Shown here: piece after piece, positions 8,489-18,626 of the stretch
How positions within the stretch are numbered: the stretch's first letter is position 1
Layout of the letters: each line of letters begins with the position of its first letter
Source of the DNA: Asterionellopsis glacialis
Lineage: Eukaryota; Bacillariophyta; Plagiogrammaphyceae; Rhaphoneidales; Asterionellopsidaceae
Assembly: GCA_014885115.2 (NCBI GenBank)
Contig: WKLE02001930.1
Coordinates: 1 to 47,303 of the forward strand
DNA length: 47,303 bases
Direction of reading: 5' to 3'
The notes under the pieces: generated by a model
Seen by the model: the letters and a program-made list of their open reading frames with translations, nothing else
The model's database searches: none
Told to the model about the DNA's origin: nothing
Position numbers and translations under genes: made by a program

Positions 8489-9724
8489 TTAATTTGGTTT
8501 GGTAACCGTCACCATGATGGTGCTTCCAGATTTTTCAGTCTCAGTGACAACATATTCTTGTGGTATTCCTGCTTCCTTACAAAGATCAATCAGCTGAGAC
8601 TGAGAACGTTCAATGAGGGGCCAGTTGAAGATGTGCTCAACGTTGTACCTTTCATTGAATCCCTCATCAATATTAGCGAAGAAAATAGAACCATCAGGAG
8701 CTAATAATTCATTCCAGATGTATTTTAACTTCCGTACAATCATTTTGTCAGATAGGTAATCAAATAAACCACCTGCAAGGACAGTGTCATATCCCTCTGG
8801 AGGTCGTTCTACAAGGGAGCCTCTGTGTAATCGGAGAACATTACCTGTGATAAAAGTACACTTGTTGTTTTCCACCAAACTCTTTAATTGAGATCGGGCA
8901 AAGTCAATGGCATCCGAATCTTGATCAACAAGTGTAATATGGCAATCTGATTCATCCATAACATTTTTGATTTTTCGAATGTCAGCATTAGCATTACATG
9001 CTAGAGAAAGTACTTTGGTCGTCTTCTTCAAGTTATTGTTTTTCTGCAAGTATTTTGCCACAAGTTGAGCTTGGGCATCCATCTTGTTACGGTGTTGTTC
9101 GCATAAAGGGTGATGAAGCATTATTTCATTTATATACCAACCGATTCCTCCATCATTTGCCGTATTTTTACCTTGAACAATATAATCAACCGTTTCAAAA
9201 TCACCAGCATATCCTCGAGGCCAAGTCAACATTCTTGCTGCAAGGGGTGATTCCATAAGGAAGGATTGAAGATAAGTTAATTCTTTGTCGAGGCAGTGCT
9301 TGCGTGCATTGAGGTCAATCAAGGTGTCTTCTTCTTTCTTAGCAGACGATTTCATACTACATTTACAAGAAATTGCTGAGTTGACTTCAGCAGAAATGCA
9401 ATTCAAGTCGGCAGTTATACGTTGAAGAAAATCCATCTTTACCACATTGGTATTAACCAACGAAGCCGCTTGAGCTGTAGAACAGAAGTTGTTTACTGCA
9501 CGACGAAGAGATTCAAATACTTCAGAGTTTTGGTTATTTTCATCAAAGCCAGCAGCAACATGAAGGTTTGTCGTTTTCAGACGAAAGGTACGAATTGATT
9601 GTTTTGATACTTTATTGGCATCAAGAACCAACGCGTTTACCGAGAAGTCGACTAGCAGAGATGTGAAAAGCAAGGCGCCAAAGAAAGTTGCGGCAATTGC
9701 ATTAAAATTAGAAGAAAACTTCAT
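8489..9724 (-). CDS. PhcB-like class I SAM methyltransferase with signal peptide
   Basis: 411 residues from the ATG at 9724; five further in-frame codons upstream begin with GTG only. The N-terminus has a hydrophobic segment (FFGALLFTSLLVDFSVNA), a probable signal peptide. Residues about 169-177 read PRGYAGDFE, followed by IGWYINEIMLHHPLCEQHRN. This arrangement is known to me from bacterial methyltransferases annotated as 3-hydroxypalmitic acid methyl ester synthases (PhcB-like). The Rossmann core follows: VLSLACNANADI (about 238, a degenerate glycine motif I), HITLVDQDSDAI (about 262, acidic end of strand 2), VLAGGLFDYL and a C-terminal GSTIMVTVTK strand. The substrate is unknown. Location in the secretory pathway or an organelle is inferred. 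The 5' flank carries long GAGC and GA microsatellites. Bacterial ancestry is possible but untested. Confidence 0.75.
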   Translation of the reverse strand: MKFSSNFNAIAATFFGALLFTSLLVDFSVNALVLDANKVSKQSIRTFRLKTTNLHVAAGFDENNQNSEVFESLRRAVNNFCSTAQAASLVNTNVVKMDFLQRITADLNCISAEVNSAISCKCSMKSSAKKEEDTLIDLNARKHCLDKELTYLQSFLMESPLAARMLTWPRGYAGDFETVDYIVQGKNTANDGGIGWYINEIMLHHPLCEQHRNKMDAQAQLVAKYLQKNNNLKKTTKVLSLACNANADIRKIKNVMDESDCHITLVDQDSDAIDFARSQLKSLVENNKCTFITGNVLRLHRGSLVERPPEGYDTVLAGGLFDYLSDKMIVRKLKYIWNELLAPDGSIFFANIDEGFNERYNVEHIFNWPLIERSQSQLIDLCKEAGIPQEYVVTETEKSGSTIMVTVTKPN

Positions 9725-9740
9725 AATATATTTTCGCACG

Positions 9741-9816
9741 AGCGAGCGAGCGAGCGAGCGAGCGAGAGAAAGAAAGAAAGGGAGAGTTCTGGAATAAGAT
9801 TGATATATACATATAT

Positions 9817-9868
<52 letters not shown>
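9741..9868. repeat. GAGC and GA microsatellites upstream of the methyltransferase
   Basis: A GAGC tetranucleotide run (about 9741-9766) is followed by GAAA units. From about 9820 to 9868 there is an almost pure GA dinucleotide run. In the transcribed direction of the methyltransferase this is a CT-rich tract directly before the start codon, in the promoter or 5' leader. Confidence 0.9.
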
Positions 9869-9872
<4 letters not shown>

Positions 9873-11081
9873 TTATTTGAGATCGTCTAGCTGAAGAATC
9901 GAGTGAGAGGGAAATCAATCTTTTTGTTGTTACATGTTTACCTGGTGTTTTACCGTGCTAGAGTATTGTCTTTTTGCTGAAATAATGAGAACATAATACA
10001 TAGACTAATACAGGTAAACCATCGGTTGGTTCACGGCACGGAACGCGAAACGCGAACCCCAATTTATTTTGTCCTGGTCTGCTAGTCGGAGAACAATTCC
10101 AAGAATGCTCGGACAAGGTAAGCTTCTGTCGTAAACACGCCAGTACCGGTAACCTGGGTAGTCCTAAGGCCCTAGGACCTACTACCATAGTAGTCATATT
10201 ATAACAGGACCCAGGAAAGGAATGCAAGCAACGAGAAGACGAATTGTCAGCAAAATCTTAGAACATACGAGTACAATAGGTTTCTATGGGTAGTCCTCTA
10301 CGACATAGTCCTAGTAGGTCCCCTCAAGAGGTCCTAGAGTCCTACTCTACCTGGTACGAGATTGAAACTACAGGTATGCGTCAATAAACAATTGTTGGAA
10401 TTAGAGGTACCGGTAAACAACCAGTTCAGTATGGGCGCATTTTCACCAGTCATCCGTGCGAATAATCTCTCCATTTTTTTATGAACACTTTGATGTCTTC
10501 AGAGCACTAACTTAGAGACTATTCACGCTGCTTTTTCTTGATTTCTTACTGGATACAAAAAGTATCAAAGCTTCCAGGTACTCTGTAGGTGATCGGAGGA
10601 TCTTGTTGTGAAAAATCGTTCGTTCGATCCATCACATGACGCGGGCGCCATCGTGAACATTGCAGAAGTAATATGCATGGTAGTTACGAGCCTACACCAC
10701 GAGAGGAGCCACTAGCTTTTCAGAGAGGACAGAAAGCTTGTATTCGCAAGGTCTGTTGACACTCCTTCAAAAAACCAGGGAACTATGAAAAGTAGCACCC
10801 TCGTGTGGTCTCTGAAAAAGATAAAACGCTTTTTGATTTAAGGTTGTAATCATGAAACACATAGGGCGATCCATAAGAAATTGTTTCATGTTTATTTTCA
10901 AAGAACAATGATATTGCATGGTTTGACTTGTTTCTCTAATTTTTCTTCTTTGCTAAAATAATTCGATTCCTATTCAACCCAACCCTTACCTGTGATGATA
11001 AAACACAGCAGCCTTTGTTACTTTCAAAGTATCACCATGTCCTGCTCTAAAAGGTGTGTCCTCTCTGAAAACTATACAAAA
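9869..11081. other. 1.2-kb intergenic region rich in palindromic GGTACC/GTCCTA motifs
   Basis: This is the 5' flank of the methyltransferase and the 3' flank of UBA1. At 10140-10190 it has CAGTACCGGTAA and GTCCTAAGGCCCTAGGACC. At 10290-10350 it has several GTCCTA/TAGGTCC copies and CTACCTGGTAC, and at 10400-10580 GGTACCGGTAA and CCAGGTACT. A pair of 15-bp inverted repeats (10717-10731, 11057-11071) occupies the right part. No gene is seen. Confidence 0.5.
10717..11071. mobile_element. Possible 355-bp inverted-repeat element
   Basis: TTTTCAGAGAGGACA at 10717-10731 recurs exactly, inverted, at 11057-11071. The interior has no coding capacity. I find no clear target-site duplication and similarity does not extend inward, so this is only a candidate MITE or a long-range hairpin. 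It lies directly behind the UBA1 stop codon. Confidence 0.4.
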
Positions 11082-14000
11082 TTAAGATTCTGCAGTTGTA
11101 GTTGTTGGGAAGACATACTTTATGGGTGGTAACGTAATATCTTCACCAGCTTCTGTGGTACAATGTACACCTAATACAACATAGTTACGAGATTCAAAGA
11201 CTGTATCAAAGTATTGCTGTTTCTCATTCCCTTCTTCTCCATCTGTATCTTCAGGTCGGTAATTGGTACGATAGGCTTTCGACACAGGCCCTTGAAAGTT
11301 ACCTAAAAACATATCCTTGGTTTGATCTAATGATTTCTTGATACGCTCTACTTGTCCAACGAATACCTTACGCTGACCACTCGATGGTGGAAGTCGTCCC
11401 AACATTTGAACAGCCATACGTAATTGTGGCCATTGTGTAAAGACACCATCTGATGCTATTGCCTTACCATCATCATCAAATGTGATATCCCAATCTAACT
11501 TTTGCTTATCAAGAGCATTATAGATTGCCTTATCTTCAGTGCTACCATAATGAAAGACACGATCAACACTTACACCAAACAACTTTTCAACGTGCTGTAC
11601 AAGGTGTTCCACAGTCATTTCATTACTGGGTGACACAATCTCAATCTTATCCCATGATGTGAAGGTTTCAGGGTGTGGTGTTTTCAATCCTGTTGTGATG
11701 GGGACAGGTGGATCTGGTGCAAAGGTTGTAAAGTTATTTGATCCAGCGGCCAAGTTGATGTTGGAATTTAAAAACTTATCACGTCCCTGTGATTGTAAAC
11801 CCAAAACCAACTTGCAAAATTCAATATCGACTAATCCACAAACCATGGCAGTTGTAGTAGCCAAGGCAGGGATGATCCGTCCTGCCGTAACCTTGACGGT
11901 ATGGCGTGGTGATGCCTTGATGTCATAATTCCATGACCGCAAGTTAGTTGCCACAGTCAAAAAGTCAATATGATAATTCAAATCATCATCCTTTTCAAAA
12001 TCTTGTGGTGATGCTACTTGAAGATTCGATACATCCACTGAATACAAATCTGTTTTCAACTTTTCTACCTTTTCACTTTCGTCACCACCAGCTTCATCAT
12101 CATCTCCTTCACTCAAATTCACGTTTTCAGATGGGGGTGTCCATTCAGGTTGGACTAAATTCAATTCTTGAACTAGACTTTCAAAGGCTGACCTATCACG
12201 TACAGGTTCTACATTCCATACGGATGCATACAATCCAGCTGTAGCATACAAATATTCCATCAAGGTAGATTTATCCTCTGCATTCCAATCAATAGGACGT
12301 GGACGACGTTTGGTACCTGTCCAAAACTTTTTACCTGAAGATTTTTCCATGATATCAGCAGAATGGCACAAGTTCAAAATAGATGTACGATAATCTTCAA
12401 TCATCCGTTCAAATGCTACATGGATACAAAGGGCAAAGTCAATTTGGACAGCTGGGTCCTTTTGCATTTCCAAAAATGATTGAATCATGTGTAAACTACG
12501 GTATTGTTCACCTGCATCCATGGCATCCAATTGTTCAAAAAAGGTGGTCTTGTCCTTTCGAAAGGTTTCGTACTGATCAGGTCCAAATTCAAAGTAATCT
12601 GAAAAGTAGGACTGCTTGGCAAATTCAATACAATGATTCGGCAAGTAGGGGAAGGACCGTAATGTACACATGGCAATCTGTTGTTCATTCCCATCATCTT
12701 CATTTCCATCATTGTAGGATGATGTACGATACGGTAACACCACTTCAGAATTACATTTGGTTCCCAGGGTACCCGATTCCAACAATGGTTTCGAAAAGAA
12801 CAAACATCTAGCATCTGTATATTGACGTGCCATGACATTATCTAATGCATTCCAACAGACATGCAAGGATTCCCAAAAGGTATCGTTAAAGAAGTCTTCC
12901 GTATCATCGCCTACTTTACGTTCCAGGGCTTCAATGTTGAGTGATGGATTCCACTTCTTGACGGCCAATGCACCACGTACACTCTTGGGATGTCCTACAT
13001 CATCTTGACGGAATAAGAATTGACGTGATAGATTGGATACTTCAATACGATCCATATCTGTGACAGTAATTTTACCATCACGTCCTGTACCTACACCCAT
13101 TAAAGCCAAACCTTTCAAATATTCACATCCCAGGGCACCACACCCAACCAAGAATACACGTTGATTGGCCGCCTGTGCCTGGAAGTCTTTTCCCATGACG
13201 GCAATTTGATAATCATATCGTGACCCAAAGGTGGGACCATAATTCGATGGACATTCGTCTACAACGAGGGATGGTTCATCATGATGGACCCATTGATTAA
13301 TGGGAGTAAATTTGCCAGACTTTTTCAATACTTCTTGTGCCGCAGCACCACCTAAGAAGGCACAAAATCCTGTCAATTCTGTTCCAAACAAACGTGAATA
13401 CAATTCCACCTTTTTGGTATCCAGATCACGTTTTTCACCCGAGGGAAAGGCCCATTCTACCTTTTGAGCCCAACATTTGGAAGATGCATCCTCCGATGCT
13501 TCACGTCCATCGGATATAGATTGTACAATATCTACCATTTTGGTAGCATCCTCCTTGTTGTGAATTCGTGGCCAATGCCCCTTTTCGTCATAAAATTCAA
13601 GTACAGCCGCAATGCTTAACTGAATTTCAATTCCATGTCCATGTTCCCATTCTTCACCACGTAGCATTTGTGGTACGACCGTATGCTCCAAGGTATCTTG
13701 AAAACTTTTATAAGATACATGAATCGGTGGACGAATTTGATTTAGCAATCCACCCGCTTGGTACGACTTGAAGGCATCCATCATACTTGTATCCTCCAAG
13801 ACAAAGGCTAACCGATTAAACATGGTAATGTTACGAACTTGAAATTTTTTATCCGACTCTTCTGATTCTTCATGTTGTTGTTTGTAATAGTCATATTGAC
13901 GTCCAAACGTTTGAATCACTGACGATGTAGGCAACTTTAAGGCTTCCTTGAAGGCTACACCACTTGTATCAAGTTTAGCAGCATTCTATATATAGAATCG

Positions 14001-15139
14001 AAAATAAGAGAGAGCCGTACAGAATATAGTGTGTGAGTTGAAAATGACATTCATTGTCATGACAATTAGGCAAATATCTGAAATGTATATATGTATAGTA
14101 TTATACTCACTGGACTTGCAATAGCCACACGTTTGACTTTAATTTGTTTTCCATTCCAGCATGCCAAGTCACCTCTCATATCATCCAAGGTGACAATATC
14201 ACCGTCATCTAATCCATGCTCCGCTTGTGCCACCGTCATAATGACAACAGGTTGATTTTGGTCGACTCCTTGAATTTTCAAAAGTTCAGATGTACTACTT
14301 TCAAAGACTTCCATATTGGAGACGGCCAATGTTTGGGTAGGTTCACCTGTGGCATCCATAATTTCATGAGACGGTCCAAAGTCACTAAACATGGTAGCTG
14401 TGATACCATGGTTCAATGCCAATATGAATGCAATGTGTTGAGATCGACAAGTTTCATTGATACGGATCATATCAGCTTTGGGTAACATTTGTGTCACCAC
14501 CACAGCTGCCAAGGGACGCTGTGTTGCCAAAATGTTACTGGAGGTTAAGAATTCATCTGTAATGGTCGATTCTTCATGGATTTCCACACGACAAAATGGA
14601 TTCAAGGACCGCAATTCAGTAATACTGGCTTGAGCACGTGTCGTGGTACCATCAGCGACATCATCATCGGTAATATAAAAATTGGATCCACGATCTGCTA
14701 CTTGACAAATGGAGGAATCCCAAATTAAGACACCACCAACGTTACTTAAAATTAGATTCTTCGCCGTTTCAACACCTACACCTTGACATCCTACAATCAA
14801 AACATTTAAATCCTTGAGGCGAGAAATCGTATCACCACCAAAGGCAGCCTTTTGACGATCAATACGTTCCGCCTCTTGATCAATGTCATCACTCCCCACC
14901 TTCCAGGATCCCATCCAATCGCCCCATGGGGCAGTCGTAGTAGTTGTAGCGTCTGTCATGATGACGTCGTCGTCCGTGTCCTTCTTATGGTTTCCGTTCG
15001 AGTTTAAGTTTGTGGTTCTAGTACGTTTCGAAGCTGTCGACGTCTTCGAATAATCTGTGGGTGATTCTCTTTTGTTGTTGTTCGTGTGATTATTATCGTT
15101 ACTGCTGCTGCTAATTTTGGATGATTCTTCTCTGCTCAT
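11082..15139 (-). CDS. UBA1: Ubiquitin-activating enzyme E1
   Basis: It activates ubiquitin by ATP-dependent adenylation and thioester formation, then passes it to E2 enzymes. Two exons, 14111-15139 and 11082-13985, joined in phase 0 across a 125-bp intron, give about 1310 residues (typical E1: about 1050). Residues 1-80 are a low-complexity extension with a basic KRTRT element that could be a nuclear signal. The inactive adenylation half begins near 85 (ISRLKDLNVLIVGCQGVGVETAKNL). The active half has VFLVGCGALGCEYLKG and DMDRIEVSNLSRQFLFR, the ATP-binding and E1 signature segments. The catalytic Cys is in QIAMCTLRSFP at about residue 783. A C-terminal ubiquitin-fold domain follows (VEKLFGVSVDRVFHYGS). 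All expected parts are present, so it should be active. UBA6 is the main alternative name; UBA1 is the usual single E1 outside animals and plants. It is divergent from the CtpA-like gene. Confidence 0.95.
13986..14110 (-). other. Intron of UBA1 (125 bp)
   Basis: The donor reads CCA|GTGAGT and the acceptor ATATATAG|AAT on the minus strand. Splicing joins IASP to NAAKLD in phase 0, whereas the unspliced frame runs into a stop. The exon-2 frame has no ATG near its start, which supports the join. Confidence 0.9.
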
Positions 15140-15843
15140 TGAATGTGAAATAACAAGAACAAACTGATATCTCTCTAACTCTAGGAGAGTGATATATTAT
15201 AATATGTTCAAGGTATATTATTATTGTCTGTCTGTATCTCACCAACGAAACGATTGGAATTGCTCTGCTTTTTCTGTGTGCTGTGGGATGCGTCAACTAC
15301 TTCTAACAAACAACGAACGACTGCTTGTCTCTCGTTCCTGCGTTATTGTGCGACGAGACAATGCGAGCGCACAGTACGGTACCGTACCTGGTACAGTTGG
15401 GTCTCCTTGAAAAGATCTGTCGAATAATCGCCAAAATCCAAAAAGATTTCACGCGAGCAAGAAAGAAACAATCCGAAGCCACGCGCAGGGCGGGAGTTCT
15501 CGATCTTAGTCTCTACTTCTTGGTGTACGAGTACGGTACTCTATTGATATATTGTTCTCTCTCTTAGAAGTGATCGCTCCCCAACGTTCCGACCAAGACA
15601 GTGATTCACTCCCCTGGAAACTTTTGGGGATATGATGTGAGTACGTACTTTTGATATTTTCTTGAAAAGAAGTGTGCATACGTTTCAAACGAATTCAAAG
15701 CATCCCTCTATCTGCTGACAAACAACTTCTCTAACAAAGAGATATAAGAGTCCGACACATGTAAACCAAAGCAATTCGCTAACAACGTGATAGAAATCAA
15801 CAAGTTTTTTTTTCCCCCAAGGTATAGATAATTTGAGAAGATA
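15140..15843. other. Divergent promoter region of UBA1 and the CtpA-like gene
   Basis: 704 bp between two start codons. It contains a perfect 14-bp palindrome, GTACGGTACCGTAC (15374-15387), directly followed by CTGGTAC, one of the strongest members of the dispersed GGTACC motif family. No gene is seen. Confidence 0.5.
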
Positions 15844-17337
15844 ATGATGATGAATTCGAAAGCATTACATTGTTTACTGGCAGTGACGGCTGTTCTAGAA
15901 TCGACTGCTTTTGCTCCGGTAAGAGTAGGTAAACCGATTGTTTGTCAAAGTCTTCAAGACACGGGATCCATATTGGAAGCGAGTACTAGGAGCAACATTG
16001 TAGAAAAAAAGAACAATGATAAAACAAAGACTGCTCCGTATCAAAACAACAACATGATGGATTCTCTTTTACATGGTGCTTGTGATGCTGTCCAACGTAC
16101 AACAGCAACACTCTTCTTGTCAACCATGTTCTTTATTGGTCAAGCAGCTTTGCCCAACAATATCAATTCTATGATTGGAACATCGGCAGCATCAGCTTCA
16201 GACTACTTTTCCATGTCAGAAGAGCAAAAGGCCGTTGCGGAAGCTTGGCGTATTGTTGATAACTTTTACATTGATCGGACATTCAATGGTCAAGATTGGT
16301 TCAAACTTCGGCAGGACAGTGTCAAGACGAAATACAAGAGTATGGATCAAGCACGTGATGCTATTGATAAAATTGTATCTAGTTTAGGTGATAAATACAC
16401 ACGCTATCTCCCACCTGCCAAATATCAAAGTATTGTAGATTCCGCAACAGGAACATTGTTTGGTGTCGGGGTGGAGATTGCCACCAACAAAGATGGGATG
16501 GTTCTTGCTTCCGACGTGGAGGCCAATTCTCCAGCTTCCAAGGGAGGTATACTGCCCGGTGACATTTTCGTTGAAGTTGATGGAACTCGCTTTGATGATG
16601 GAAAATCAACTCCAGATGACGTTGCAGTACGTGTTCGTGGTCCTGAGGGAAGCAAGGTTGGAGTTGTCATGCAACGTGACGGTAAGACTGTCGATTTCAT
16701 CCTTACTCGGGAGCCAATTAAGGTTACAGCTGTCAAGAGCTACATTTCCGATAAGATGAGTAGTGTCGGTAAAGTCGGAGTCATCCGTATCAAAAGTTTC
16801 TCTGGTACAACTGCAACCACTGTCACAGATGCAATCAACGATTTGAAGAAAAAGGGAGCCAAGGCATATCTGTTAGATATACGCGGCAATCCTGGTGGTC
16901 TTCTTCCTGGCGGCGTTGAGACAGCAGCATTATTCTTGGATGCAAATAAACCCGAAGTATTTGTTGTAAACAAAAGTGGTACAGTGGATTCCCAGTCAAC
17001 ATTTGCTCCGGGCCTTGACTTGGAAAGTCCTGTTGTGGTTCTCGTTGATGGCAACACGGCCTCTGCTGCTGAGGTTATGACAGCCGCTCTCAAAGAAAAT
17101 GGAAGAGCAACCGTAGTGGGAGAGCAAACATTCGGAAAGGGAATTGTTCAAACTATTCGAGAATTATCCAATAATAATGGGGGAGTTGCGGTGACCTTGG
17201 CACGATATGAAACGCCAAAGCACAATGATATCAACAAACAGGGAATCACTGTTGACATTCCAATCTCTACAGACTGCCCAAAGGATGACGCCTTGGCATG
17301 CCCCATACCAGCTTCAGCATTCAAGCAACCAGAATAG
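15844..17337 (+). CDS. ctpA: Thylakoid-lumen C-terminal processing protease (CtpA-like)
   Basis: Serine protease of family S41A; CtpA removes the C-terminal extension of photosystem II protein D1. 497 residues. The N-terminus shows three-step targeting: an ER signal peptide, a STAF/AP junction at about 20-25 (diatom plastid type), and a second hydrophobic segment (about 88-104) ending in ASASD, which fits lumen import. A tail-specific-protease N domain follows. The PDZ domain is about 205-295 (FGVGVEIATNKDGM, GGILPGDIFVEVDG). The catalytic core has SFSGTTA, LLDIRGNPGG, the nucleophile Ser407 in DGNTASAAE and the general base Lys432 in TFGKGIVQ, 25 residues apart as expected. All active-site elements are intact. 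It is one exon with three consecutive ATG codons at the start. Diatoms can carry several Ctp paralogues, so D1 is the likely but not proven substrate. Confidence 0.92.
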   Translation: MMMNSKALHCLLAVTAVLESTAFAPVRVGKPIVCQSLQDTGSILEASTRSNIVEKKNNDKTKTAPYQNNNMMDSLLHGACDAVQRTTATLFLSTMFFIGQAALPNNINSMIGTSAASASDYFSMSEEQKAVAEAWRIVDNFYIDRTFNGQDWFKLRQDSVKTKYKSMDQARDAIDKIVSSLGDKYTRYLPPAKYQSIVDSATGTLFGVGVEIATNKDGMVLASDVEANSPASKGGILPGDIFVEVDGTRFDDGKSTPDDVAVRVRGPEGSKVGVVMQRDGKTVDFILTREPIKVTAVKSYISDKMSSVGKVGVIRIKSFSGTTATTVTDAINDLKKKGAKAYLLDIRGNPGGLLPGGVETAALFLDANKPEVFVVNKSGTVDSQSTFAPGLDLESPVVVLVDGNTASAAEVMTAALKENGRATVVGEQTFGKGIVQTIRELSNNNGGVAVTLARYETPKHNDINKQGITVDIPISTDCPKDDALACPIPASAFKQPE

Positions 17338-18626
17338 ACATCAACAGATAAAGCTTTTAAAAATGCTATTAAAATGCTATGCTAAAGTGTAGACCTGAAT
17401 TTACTCCTAGCTTACTTGTAGATCATTAATTTTTGGATACTTTCTCATTGGATACTTCTTCCGTTTGCTCCCCATTAAACTTATAGTTTTCTGTACCCTA
17501 AATACACTACTGTAAAAGACAAATATTTGATAAAGTTTCCATCAGTAGCTTACTCTTTCACGACATGTGGTAAAACGCCACTTTCCTTGAAATCTTACCA
17601 CCTGAGTTTGATTATTGAGTTTATGCGCACAATTCACGTTTTTTATAATAACTTAACAACCAACATGCTTTCAACAAAAATCCAAATTCGGATCTTTATA
17701 TTTATTGAACGAAGATTATTTTCATAACATAATGTAAGTTGATATTTCTAAAATTGATGCATCAAATTGGAAAAGAAAAATTAAACAGGCAAGTAGATTC
17801 TGTTGTCCCTATTGGGGCATAAGAAATTGAAGCCCTTAAAGGGAAGACTCCCTCCAAAGATAAGTTGGTGGAAAGGACAATCAGTCTTAGATCTGAAAAC
17901 AGAACCATCAACAAGAAGCCTCCTGCCACTATCATTGGAAAGCTTGATATTTCAAAGTATACGTGTACTCTTGGCAAGGCTACGTCTCTTTGAAAGGGCT
18001 AGGAAAAATGATATTAAAATGACTGCAGGAGGGTACAGGTCATAATTCCAAACTTGGATGTGATTGAAAAAAGCTGAAAGGAGGACCACAACAAAAAGAA
18101 TGTTGCGACTATCTGGAATGTCATGTAAGGGTAATTTGCGAGGATGCCATGTAGTGTGAGAAAATGGAGGAGGACATCATGTCTGCATTGAACATTCACT
18201 ATGATACTTGAACCATGATGAGAGCCCTAATATGGACCCCCCTAATAAGGTAAGGTCCCTAAAAGGGATCGAAAACACCTAACAGGGCAATCCTATTAGG
18301 AATTGCTTGTCTACCGTGTAGCTGGAGGAACATGTCCAATCACAAATGTAGATGGAGTTGTTGTTGGTTGTTGAATTTGTTCTTCAACTTTCAATATTTT
18401 GATATTGGTAATCTGAGTTTGAGACCAGTATGGAAATCAGCAATAACAACCAAAACAATCAGTTTGCTACATGGTCCTGAATGGAACAACACGGAAACCC
18501 ACCAGTGACATACCAGAATATGTCTTGGACAGTATGTCAGAGAGCAATTGAAAAGTCCATAAAAACTCCAACCATAAGTTCACTATTTTAGAGCTGCCAT
18601 TACCGGAGTAAACTGCTAGAATCTTT
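17338..18626. other. 1.3-kb convergent intergenic region with possible decayed coding sequence
   Basis: This region lies between the 3' ends of the CtpA-like and UNC93-like genes. At about 17824-17993 the plus strand has an open stretch (EIEALKGKTPSKDKLVERT and onward) flanked by stops. Further short open pieces in shifting frames occur up to 18600. They may be remnants of an old gene, but I recognise no family. The GGTACC motifs common in 5' regions are absent. Confidence 0.35.

Noticed and set aside
10610..10645. TTCGTTCGATCC resembling a tRNA T-arm
   Set aside because: No matching acceptor, D-arm or anticodon stem could be formed nearby.
11948..12838. Open frames of 98-142 codons on both strands within UBA1
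   Set aside because: The continuous E1 frame with catalytic motifs accounts for this DNA.
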